From the NCBI GenBank assembly GCA_015490255.1, contig WFYF01000146.1, forward strand, positions 1 to 6,568: DNA of 6,568 bases, in the 5' to 3' direction. A model generated the notes under the pieces. The model had not been told where the DNA came from, searched no databases, and saw only the letters and a list, made by a program, of their open reading frames with translations. A program made the position numbers and the translations under genes. Source of the DNA: Caldifarciminota bacterium. GTDB lineage: Bacteria; Hydrothermota; Hydrothermia; S141-80. This document shows positions 1-5,777 of this stretch, in pieces (within the stretch, counting starts at the first letter, position 1; the number at the start of each line of letters is the position of its first letter).

Positions 1-90
1 ATCCAAGTCCCATCAACTTCGCTCTGCTCATCCCCCTTTTCATGCCCTGAAAGATACTCAAACCCCCACGAACTTCCAAGATCCCCATCG

Positions 91-106
91 TTTTTTTGAC
101 AAACCC
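91..106 (+). repeat. TTTTTTTGACAARCCC box, copy A
   Basis: Reads TTTTTTTGACAAACCC on the + strand and contains a perfect TTGACA (96-101). An AAAGTAAAA string starts 18 bases after the TTGACA. The box at 3682-3667 on the minus strand has the same T7-GACAA-RCCC core and the same AAAGTAAAA at the same 18-base distance, so this looks like a shared promoter or signal architecture. No good TATAAT sits at 16-18 bases, so ordinary promoter function is uncertain. Confidence 0.45.
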
Positions 107-130
107 GCCACCCCCGTGAAAAGTAAAATA

Positions 131-165
131 AGTGCAACAAGACTTGAAGAAATAATTGTTGCACT
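131..165 (-). terminator. 10-bp inverted repeat, possible terminator of the leftward operon
   Basis: AGTGCAACAA (131-140) and TTGTTGCACT (156-165) are perfect inverted repeats separated by 15 bases. Read on the minus strand, the hairpin is followed by a U-rich tail (TATTTTACTTTT, 130-119). It lies about 100 bases past the stop codon of the metallophosphoesterase, which suits a rho-independent terminator for the nadC-ATPase-phosphoesterase operon. The stem is only 40% G+C and the loop is long, so it would be weak. The same repeat surrounds the -35 box of a rightward promoter and touches its -10 box, so it could instead be a regulator binding site. Confidence 0.4.
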
Positions 166-172
166 GTATAAT
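144..172 (+). promoter_or_regulatory. Rightward sigma70-like promoter
   Basis: TTGAAG (144-149), a 17-base spacer and a perfect TATAAT (167-172) fit a housekeeping promoter, with transcription expected to start near 179. The surrounding line (121-180) is very AT-rich, 16/60 G+C by hand count. No convincing rightward gene follows. A transcript would run into the 3' end of the leftward metallophosphoesterase as antisense RNA. The -35 lies inside the inverted repeat 131-165 and the -10 abuts its right arm, which would suit repression. AT-rich DNA makes chance matches more likely. Confidence 0.35.
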
Positions 173-263
173 GTAAGTTAGTAGACACACGAAACTCTGG
201 CAGCCCAAAAGAGAGTACTCTATTCTTCATAACTGCAGCATCACAAGAAATCCCACCAGCACC

Positions 264-1121
264 TTAATCATCCCCCAAAAACACCACCACTGCCCCTTCC
301 ACATTCCAGATTTCCACATGACCCCGACGAACACGCCGCTCGGGCCAATCTTTGTGCCCGCAGATCACATGAATCGGCACAGGATGATCCCTGAGCATTT
401 CCCACACCACAGGCTCACCGGCATATCCCCGATCCAACGCAGGCGGTGGATGAAGCAAAAGCACCGGAGGTCGCTCCGCCAGCACCTTTCCCAGAACTTT
501 CCGAAATTCCTCCCGATCCCTGTTCCACGGATTCCGCGACTTCCTCCCCACAATCCCCGAAATTCCTCCCACTCCCAGACCCTCACGCCACCATACCTCC
601 CCATCCAGAAGACGCACATTCGCCGCAAGGTGCCCCACCTCCACAAGATCATGGTTCCCCAAAACCCCCAGAACCTGTGCCGCACCCTGCCCAAAAGCAT
701 TCCAGTGATCCGTCACATCACAGGTCGCCCCTCGCTCAAGCTCCCCACACAGATCCCCGGCCAGAAGATACAACCTTCCCTCTTCGGATATGGCCAACTC
801 CTGGAAAAAACGTTCCAGCACCTCCGGAACCACCGCCGCTGCCGGAATCACCTCCACTCCCAGCTCCTGAACAATCGGGAAAAGCTCGTCCACCGTAACC
901 TCCTGATCGTATAGCGCCTCCGTGATCAACGCACCTCCGTCCTGCATACGCAGCACAGCCCCCTGCAAATCCGCCACCGCCATCACACTCTGGAACGGCC
1001 CTATCGGAAAATTCGTCCCCCGGCAAACGAAAAACGGCAGACGCTCCAGAACCAGCCGCCCATCCCGAAGGGGCACAAGATAAGGAACATCCATCACGCG
1101 CACACACCCGTCCATGCCCAC
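264..1121 (-). CDS. Calcineurin-like metallophosphoesterase
   Basis: Predicted cytoplasmic metal-dependent phosphoesterase of about 285 residues; substrate unknown. The family's motif blocks appear in order: VADLQG (D51, Q53), AGD (G122-D123), GNHD (155-158), the LLLH histidine (H224) and CGH (G255-H256). Between them, GGISGI (185-190) resembles the segment that often follows GNHD in this fold. The first block is DxQ where the family normally has DxH, so one metal ligand is substituted. No signal peptide or membrane segment is seen. The GTG start at 1121 directly follows the ATPase stop codon (1124-1122). ATG at 1115 or 1091 are alternatives, and none has a clear Shine-Dalgarno sequence, so expression probably depends on translation of the ATPase. 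It is the last gene of the leftward operon. The fold is secure; the substrate (nucleotide, protein or nucleic acid) cannot be told from sequence. Confidence 0.85.
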   Translation of the reverse strand: MGMDGCVRVMDVPYLVPLRDGRLVLERLPFFVCRGTNFPIGPFQSVMAVADLQGAVLRMQDGGALITEALYDQEVTVDELFPIVQELGVEVIPAAAVVPEVLERFFQELAISEEGRLYLLAGDLCGELERGATCDVTDHWNAFGQGAAQVLGVLGNHDLVEVGHLAANVRLLDGEVWWREGLGVGGISGIVGRKSRNPWNRDREEFRKVLGKVLAERPPVLLLHPPPALDRGYAGEPVVWEMLRDHPVPIHVICGHKDWPERRVRRGHVEIWNVEGAVVVFLGDD

Positions 1122-2595
1122 TCAGACCAGCAAAAACCAGGAAAAGGGCAGAAAGAGAATACGGTTCTTTCGGTTCCACGAAGGTTTGCGAAACGTCGGC
1201 GAAATCACAAGGCCATACCGGTAAGAAATCTTTTGATTTTCTGCATACGCCACGATCTGCTGTGGGGATTTCCTTCCTCTGCCCACTTCAATCAGCACCG
1301 GACGATCTCCTGTCGTCAGAACAAAGTCCGGCTTGATCTGCGCCTTTCCGTCCAGAAAGCTGATCAGGCTCCTGTCCGTCGCACGAACGAGGATCATGCC
1401 CACCAGATCCTCCATCAACGCGGCCTCAAGACGGTCTTCTCGCTGACCCCCGAAAAGCAGCGTGTGAAGAGCCCATCGGAAAGTTGGCGAAAGAAAAATC
1501 ACCTTCCGATAGTTTCTTTTTCGCCGAGGCCCCCCATAGGGCTGAAGAACATCCATCATCTCTGCAAAGGCAAACGCCTGCAATGCCTTCTCAATTCGCT
1601 CTCTTGCGCCTCCCATTTCGCGAGAAAGTCCATCCAGGTGAATCACATCCCCCTCTGCCAGCATAAAAAGAAGTTGCATCAACCACGGGGGTTTTTCCCC
1701 TGTCCACCGACTGACATCTTCTGCAATCGCCCGCCAAATCAGATCCATCACCGCCTCTCGTAGTCTCGGAAGAGGAAACACAAGGAATCGTGGAAGATTG
1801 TGATATGTCATATATCGTCTCATAAGATCCCATAAAAGATTCTTTCGTTTCCGCCTGAACTTGATCCAACCAACTCCCAACTTCTTCTGCAGTTTCTTGT
1901 ATTCCCTGAAACAGCACCGAAAAATCCTCCGCATAGAATAACAGATTTCGCAAGCGTTCTCCAAGACTTTTCGGAGGGTAGCGTATGGATCTTCCCCGCC
2001 ACCACCGGTCCAGCATCAGGAACTCTGTGAACTTCATAGGGAAAACCGGGATTCGCGTCCATCGTGAAGCCAGATCCGGAGTGACAGCAAGATGCAGGGC
2101 CGAACTGCCGCCCACCAGAACAAACAACCCCGGATAGCGATCATGGATGATCTTGAGATCCCGGTCCCACCGCTCCACAAAATGAACCTCATCCACCATC
2201 AACACCATCCTATCCGGGACCTCCCACAGGGGCTTCCCCACGACCTCTGTCTCCAGAACTTCCATCACATCCAGCAGCGTTGCGCCGATGGCCTGAAGCA
2301 TATCGCCCTCAAGGGCCCAGATCCTCCGGGTGTGGTTCCTGTAGATATACTCCAGAGTTTGCCACAGCAACACGGTTTTCCCCACCCCCCGGAGTCCGAC
2401 GAGGGCCACCACCCGGGGGAGAAGCCCCTCCCGGAAGAACCTTCGGGCAAGACTTTGCAACAGAACATAAACGTGTCGTTTCGGATATTTCCCCCGCTGT
2501 GGATCTTCAGTCTGTGAACGAATTCTCCTTGGCGTGACCCTGGCGGATCCCTGAAGATAGGCGGCAAGTTGTTCCCGCACCGACGGCTTCATCAC
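1122..2595 (-). pseudogene. AAA_14/DUF4143-type ATPase, split by a frameshift
   Basis: Two overlapping frames together encode one ATPase of about 490 residues, a usual length for this family. The first (2595 to a stop at 1591) carries Walker A GLRGVGKT (67-74), Walker B MVLMVDE (130-136), a sensor-like GGSS (162-165) and the PMKFTEF segment (186-192). The second is open from 1964 and family-like from about 1832, beginning LWDLMRRYMTYHNLPRF. It continues through a winged-helix-like region and ends in a PD-(D/E)XK-like block (PDF...IEVGRGRK). Moving from first to second frame needs a skip of one base near TCTTTTA (1839-1833). The protein may be dead, made by +1 frameshifting or as two pieces, or the extra base may be a sequence error. 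Start is ATG 2592, sharing one base with the nadC stop, or GTG 2595 with a 4-base overlap. Proteins of this class are often scattered and of unknown role. G+C is well below that of nadC, suggesting acquisition. Confidence 0.8.
1829..1840 (-). other. Frameshift site in the ATPase gene
   Basis: On the minus strand the gene reads GAA TCT TTT ATG GGA in the upstream frame. Removing one T from the TTTT run (1837-1834) gives GAA TCT TTA TGG GAT CTT ATG AGA, which joins directly to the downstream frame. After the site the upstream frame becomes Ser/Arg/Gly-rich and unlike the family. Before it the downstream frame is Cys/Arg/Lys-rich and equally unlike it. The switch point is therefore well localised, to within roughly 15 bases. 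Confidence 0.7.
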
Positions 2596-3440
2596 ACCGC
2601 TTCCATGGAGAAGGGCAGAGCCGGAGCCGAATGGGTGATCCGCCCCACCGAGATGTAGTCCACACCCGTCCGGGCATAGGTCTCCACGGTCTCCAGCGTC
2701 ACCCCGCCCGACGCCTCCAGCAGCACCTTCCCCTTCAGGTGTTCCACCACCCGCGCCACTTCTTCCGGCGTCATGTTGTCCAGAAGCAGCATATCCGCCC
2801 CCGCTGCGGCTGCCTCCAGGGCATCCTGCAGGGTCTCCACCTCCACCTCAATCCGCAGGGTGGACGGTGCCTGCGCCCGCAACCGGGCCACCGCCTCCCG
2901 GAGGCTTCCTCCAAACAGCGCCAGATGGTTGTCTTTGAGCAGGATCCCCGCACCGAGATGATACCGGTGGTTCCGCGCTCCGCCCACCCGGGTGGCGTAT
3001 TTCTCAAAAACACGCAACCCCGGAAGGGTTTTCCGCGTGTCCAGAATCGCCACACCATAAGGACGGGCCCGCTCCACAAAGGCCCGGGTGAGGGTGGCCA
3101 CCCCCGAAAGATGCATCAGGAGATTCATCGCCGTGCGCTCCGCCCCGAGCAGGGCTCGCACCGGCCCCTCCACCTCCGCCACCACCATCCCGTCATGCAG
3201 GCGCACCCCATCCTCCGCTTTCGGGTGCACGTTCACTTCTTCCGACAGCAGGGAAAAGAGCCGCAGGGCAAAGGGCAGACCGGCGAGAATCCCGTCACTC
3301 TGGGCCACGATCACCGCCTTCCCGCGCGCATCCGGGCCGAAAAGCGTCTCGGTCGTGGGATCCCCGCCCGCAAGATCCTCCTCCAGGAAGGCGGCAAGCA
3401 TTCGGTCCACCGGGGGCGTGATCAGGGGATGCCTTCCCAC
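2592..3440 (-). CDS. nadC: Nicotinate-nucleotide pyrophosphorylase (carboxylating)
   Basis: Quinolinate phosphoribosyltransferase: quinolinate + PRPP gives nicotinate mononucleotide, CO2 and PPi, the step where de novo NAD synthesis enters the common pathway. It is a soluble cytoplasmic enzyme, normally a dimer or hexamer. The 282 residues match the family's full length. Signature segments are EDLAGGDPTT (21-30), ERTAMNLLMHLSGVAT (101-116), ILDTRKTLPGLRVFEKYA (132-149), GGARNHRYHLGAGILLKDNH (153-172), IEVEVE (197-202), LLLDNM (218-223), EASGGV (242-247) and SVGRITHSAPALPFSME (264-280). Expected active-site residues R102, R136, K137, H158, R159, K169, E199 and D221 are all present. The GTG start at 3440 is fixed by AAGGAGG seven bases upstream. 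It is the main gene of the leftward operon, and its stop overlaps the ATPase start. nadA or nadB are not seen in the window. Confidence 0.97.
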   Translation of the reverse strand: MGRHPLITPPVDRMLAAFLEEDLAGGDPTTETLFGPDARGKAVIVAQSDGILAGLPFALRLFSLLSEEVNVHPKAEDGVRLHDGMVVAEVEGPVRALLGAERTAMNLLMHLSGVATLTRAFVERARPYGVAILDTRKTLPGLRVFEKYATRVGGARNHRYHLGAGILLKDNHLALFGGSLREAVARLRAQAPSTLRIEVEVETLQDALEAAAAGADMLLLDNMTPEEVARVVEHLKGKVLLEASGGVTLETVETYARTGVDYISVGRITHSAPALPFSMEAV

Positions 3441-3628
3441 GGTTCGCCCTCCTTCCAGAAAGGGGAGTTGATGTGTTTCACTTGCGACCGCAGGCTGATC
3501 CAGAACATGGGAAAATCCCCCCGTTCCGGATCCATCACGAGCTCGCCACGCAGGTGGGCATGGGCTCCCGAAGCCCTGTGTTTGCTGGGAAACCCGCAGA
3601 GAGAACCCACACCCTCACGCTTGTGCAT
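3422..3628 (-). CDS. Small hypothetical protein upstream of nadC
   Basis: A 68-residue frame with ATG start (3628), GAGG six bases upstream, and a promoter-like TTGACA about 45 bases upstream. Its last 19 bases overlap the start of nadC, and its Lys-Glu-Gly codons near the end spell the nadC Shine-Dalgarno. This arrangement is typical of translational coupling. Most codons end in G or C like the neighbouring genes. The protein is hydrophilic, with a His/Cys-containing N-terminal part (CGFPSKH at 11-17) and a C-terminal part rich in aromatic and charged residues (FPMFWISLRSQVKH). There is no signal peptide, no membrane segment and no family I recognise. A shorter product starting at the internal MDPERGDFP is possible. 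It may also be only a translated leader for nadC. Reality of the gene is moderate. Confidence 0.42.
   Translation of the reverse strand: MHKREGVGSLCGFPSKHRASGAHAHLRGELVMDPERGDFPMFWISLRSQVKHINSPFWKEGEPWEGIP
3448..3454 (-). promoter_or_regulatory. Ribosome binding site of nadC
   Basis: AAGGAGG on the minus strand, seven bases before the GTG at 3440. It decides the nadC start in favour of this GTG over later in-frame ATG codons. It lies inside the coding frame of the small upstream protein. Confidence 0.85.
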
Positions 3629-3648
3629 AAAAAACCTCTATCTTTTTT

Positions 3649-3682
3649 ACTTTGCCAAGCATTCCAGGGCTTGTCAAAAAAA
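3649..3682 (-). promoter_or_regulatory. Leftward promoter of the small ORF/nadC operon (box copy B)
   Basis: On the minus strand TTTTTTTGACAAGCCC (3682-3667) contains a perfect TTGACA (3677-3672). Seventeen bases later comes CAAAGT, a weak -10 with 3 of 6 matches, running into AAAGTAAAAAA. The position, about 20-45 bases upstream of the small ORF start, suits a promoter. The core and the AAAGTAAAA spacing match copy A at 91-128, which supports a real signal despite the poor -10. Confidence 0.45.
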
Positions 3683-3704
3683 TCTCAAACGTTACAGCAT
3701 AAAA

Positions 3705-3719
3705 GCTCCCTGCAGGAGC
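3705..3719. repeat. Short palindrome GCTCC-CTGCA-GGAGC
   Basis: Five-base arms (3705-3709 and 3715-3719) with a 5-base loop, and CCTGCAGG at 3709-3716 as a perfect 8-base palindrome. On the minus strand it is followed by TTTT, so it resembles a very small terminator. It may simply be the edge of the G/C-rich repeat that begins at 3724. Confidence 0.3.
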
Positions 3720-3723
3720 GTTC

Positions 3724-3759
3724 TCCCTCCCCCTTGACGGGGGAGGGAAGGGGTGGGGG
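3724..3759 (+). repeat. G/C-rich hairpin repeat with G-quadruplex motif
   Basis: CCCTCCCCC (3725-3733) pairs perfectly with GGGGGAGGG (3739-3747) across a TTGAC loop, plus one outer T-A pair. The right arm runs into four G tracts, GGGGG-A-GGG-AA-GGGG-T-GGGGG (3739-3759). These meet the usual G3+N1-7 quadruplex rule on the + strand. Intergenic elements of the CCCTC...GGGAGGG...GGGGTGGGGGTGA kind recur in several bacterial genomes as far as I recall, so this is probably one copy of a dispersed genomic repeat. It lies upstream of aspS on the coding strand. Confidence 0.6.
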
Positions 3760-3816
3760 TGACTCCGCCTCAAAAGATATCTGTACCCGCGGACTTCTTT
3801 GGATTACCGGATTGAC

Positions 3817-3831
3817 TTTTTTGACAAGCCC
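3817..3831 (+). promoter_or_regulatory. Rightward TTGACA box upstream of aspS (box copy C)
   Basis: TTTTTTGACAAGCCC with TTGACA at 3821-3826, the exact mirror image of 3667-3681 on the other strand. It is the only good -35 candidate for aspS, about 125 bases upstream of the chosen ATG. No clear TATAAT-like -10 follows at 16-18 bases, and the AAAGTAAAA box of copies A and B is absent. It could be a promoter element or one end of a small inverted-repeat element spanning 3667-3831. Confidence 0.33.
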
Positions 3832-3939
3832 ACCCCTCGCCTTGCCTCATCGAAAATCTGCACAAACCGAGCTCCTGTGGCGCCCCCCCTGACAGAACGC
3901 CCCGGATGCTGGAGAATTCACGGGTGACTGAGGCGAACC

Positions 3940-3945
3940 AGGGGG
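3940..3945 (+). promoter_or_regulatory. Ribosome binding site of aspS
   Basis: AGGGGG, five bases before the ATG at 3951. It supports starting AspRS at MRTHYRTH rather than at the upstream ATG (3906), which lacks a Shine-Dalgarno and would add 15 unconserved residues. Confidence 0.6.
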
Positions 3946-3950
3946 AAGGC

Positions 3951-5777
3951 ATGCGGACCCATTACCGGACCCACACGTGTGGGGAACTGTCCCTGGAAAA
4001 CGAGGGCGAACCGGTTGTCCTGGCCGGATGGGTGGCCAACCGGCGGGATATGGGCCCTTTCGTGTTTCTGGTCCTGCGGGACCGGTACGGCACCACCCAG
4101 GTAGTGGTGGAGGAGCCCGCCCTGGTGGAGGCCGCCCGGAGCATCCCGGAAGAATCCGTGATCCAGGTGGAAGGGACGGTTCGCCGGCGGCCGGAGAAGG
4201 AGATCCGCCCCGGTCCCACCGGCGCCATTGAGGTGGTGGCCCGGAACCTCCGGCTCCTCAACCGGACCCGGCCCCTGCCCTTCGCCATCCGGGACGATGT
4301 GGAAGCCTTTGAGGAAACCCGCCTCCGCTGGCGATTTCTGGACCTCCGCCGTCCGGTGATGCAGCGGTACCTCGCAACCCGCCACCGCTTCATCAAAGCC
4401 GTCCGGGACTTTCTGGACCGGGAAGGCTTTCTGGAGATTGAAACCCCCATCCTGACCCGGAGCACGCCGGAGGGTGCCCGGGACTTCCTGGTTCCCTCCC
4501 GCCTCCACCGGGGCAAATTCTATGCCCTGCCCCAGTCTCCCCAGCTCTACAAGCAGATCCTGATGGTTTCGGGGTTTGACCGGTATTTCCAGATCGCCCG
4601 GTGTTTCCGGGACGAAGACCTCCGGGCCGACCGCCAGCCTGAATTCACCCAGATTGACCTGGAGATGAGTTTTGTGGATATGGAGGACGTGCTGTCCCTC
4701 ACCGAACGGATGATGCACCACGCCTTCCGCGCCGTGGGGGCCGAACTGGAGATCCCCCTCCCCCGCCTGACTTTTGAAGAAAGCATGCGCCGGTTCGGGA
4801 CGGACAAACCGGACCTCCGGATTTCCTATCCCGAACTGGTGGACCTTTCCCCCGTGCTGGGGGGCCGGGGCTTCCGGGTGGTGGACGGTGTGCTCGCGGA
4901 AGGCGGCCGGGCCATCGGGGTGTTTCTCCCCGAAACCTTTTCCCGGAAGGAGGTGGACGCCTTCACCCGGATGGCCCGGGATTTCGGTGCGGGCGGGCTG
5001 CTCTGGGCTCGGGCGGAAGAGGGGGAATGGAAAACCGGCCCCCTGGCGAAGTGGCTTGATGAGCGCGTATGGGATGCGCTGGGAGACGTCCCCCGCACGG
5101 GCACCCTCTTCGTGGTGGCCGATTTCAGCTGGCTGCCCCACCGGATCCTGGGGGAAATCCGTCGCCGGGTGGCCCTGGAACGGGGACGTCTCAAGGAGGG
5201 GTTCTTCGGGCTGTGGGTCACCCACTTCCCCATCCTGGAGTGGAACGAGGAGGAAAAACGCCTGGAACCCGCCCATCACATGTTTACGCAGATCGTGGAA
5301 GAGGACCTGGAACGGTTTTATGGGCTCCGGGAGTGGCTGGAGCCCCGGATGGAGGCCCTCCGGGCGGGGGACCGGAAGGTCCTCCAGGAGGTGGAAACCC
5401 ATCTGCTCCGGATCCGGGGCAAGCAATACGACCTGGTGATCAACGGCTGGGAGGTGGGGTCCGGTTCCATCCGGATCCATGAACGGCGCCTTCAGGAGGC
5501 GGTGATGGACCTCATCGGCCTTTCGCCGGAGGAGCGGGAACGCCGGTTCGGTTTTCTGCTGAGAGTGTTTGAATACGGTGCGCCGCCCCACGGCGGGATC
5601 GCCCCGGGGGTGGACCGGATCGTGGCCCTCCTCGTGGGGGCCGAATCCATCCGGGACGTGATCGCCTTCCCCAAAACCACCAGCGCCCAGGCCCTGTTTG
5701 AGGGGGCGCCTTCGGAAGTGGATCCCCGCCAGCTTCAGGAACTGGGCCTGCGGGTGGAACAGGAGGTGGAGGAATGA
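3951..5777 (+). CDS. aspS: Aspartate--tRNA ligase
   Basis: Class II synthetase that activates aspartate with ATP and charges tRNA-Asp in the cytoplasm; works as a dimer. 608 residues is a usual bacterial length. The N-terminal OB-fold anticodon domain covers about residues 1-105. The catalytic core starts near 120 and holds QSPQLYKQ (195-202), motif 2 FRDEDLRADRQPEFTQID (219-236) and motif 3 GIAPGVDRI (549-557) followed by DVIAFPKTTSAQ. A bacterial GAD insertion lies roughly at 280-410 (VDGVLAEGGRAIGVFLP). M34 in RRDMG and K83 in RPEKE stand where non-discriminating bacterial AspRS usually has His and Gly, so this enzyme looks specific for tRNA-Asp. The usual F(I/L)DLRDR reads FLVLRDR here, so the Asp before LRDR is Val. 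The start is ATG 3951; an in-frame ATG at 3906 is less likely. Its stop overlaps the hydrolase start. Confidence 0.97.
   Translation: MRTHYRTHTCGELSLENEGEPVVLAGWVANRRDMGPFVFLVLRDRYGTTQVVVEEPALVEAARSIPEESVIQVEGTVRRRPEKEIRPGPTGAIEVVARNLRLLNRTRPLPFAIRDDVEAFEETRLRWRFLDLRRPVMQRYLATRHRFIKAVRDFLDREGFLEIETPILTRSTPEGARDFLVPSRLHRGKFYALPQSPQLYKQILMVSGFDRYFQIARCFRDEDLRADRQPEFTQIDLEMSFVDMEDVLSLTERMMHHAFRAVGAELEIPLPRLTFEESMRRFGTDKPDLRISYPELVDLSPVLGGRGFRVVDGVLAEGGRAIGVFLPETFSRKEVDAFTRMARDFGAGGLLWARAEEGEWKTGPLAKWLDERVWDALGDVPRTGTLFVVADFSWLPHRILGEIRRRVALERGRLKEGFFGLWVTHFPILEWNEEEKRLEPAHHMFTQIVEEDLERFYGLREWLEPRMEALRAGDRKVLQEVETHLLRIRGKQYDLVINGWEVGSGSIRIHERRLQEAVMDLIGLSPEERERRFGFLLRVFEYGAPPHGGIAPGVDRIVALLVGAESIRDVIAFPKTTSAQALFEGAPSEVDPRQLQELGLRVEQEVEE
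5761..5768 (+). promoter_or_regulatory. Ribosome binding site of the alpha/beta hydrolase
   Basis: AGGAGGTG within the last aspS codons, five bases before the ATG at 5774. This near-complete match to the 16S rRNA 3' end, together with the ATGA overlap, fixes the start and points to coupled translation with aspS. Confidence 0.75.

Larger units (their letters stand above)
3629..3950. other. Divergent intergenic region
   Basis: About 320 bases between the leftward nadC operon and rightward aspS. Contents in order: a leftward promoter-like region (3649-3682), a short palindrome GCTCC-CTGCA-GGAGC (3705-3719), a G/C-rich hairpin repeat (3724-3759), and a rightward TTGACA box (3817-3831). The remaining leader to aspS contains a C7 run (about 3883-3889). 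I see no RNA gene, T-box or riboswitch here; the space before aspS lacks the conserved T-box and its terminator hairpin. The open frame upstream of the aspS ATG (from 3906) has no family similarity and is treated as leader. Confidence 0.6.

Noticed and set aside
1..42. Possible start of another leftward gene (MKRGMSRAKLMG...) running off the left edge
   Set aside because: Only 14 codons are visible, there is no clear ribosome binding site, and nothing recognisable can be read.
318..914. Rightward frames (318-914 and 446-898) downstream of the promoter at 144-172
   Set aside because: The products are Pro/His/Arg-rich and match no family. There is no ribosome binding site before 318, and they lie opposite a well-supported metallophosphoesterase.
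2631..3737. Rightward open frame of 368 codons opposite nadC
   Set aside because: It is antisense to an unmistakable nadC, and its composition (His, Arg, Pro, Gln rich) is that of an antisense frame.
3667..3831. Miniature transposable element with 15-bp terminal inverted repeats
   Set aside because: The arms match perfectly, but I see no target-site duplication at the edges, and each arm is placed where the -35 of a divergent gene is expected. Kept as a finding on the repeated box, not called as an element.
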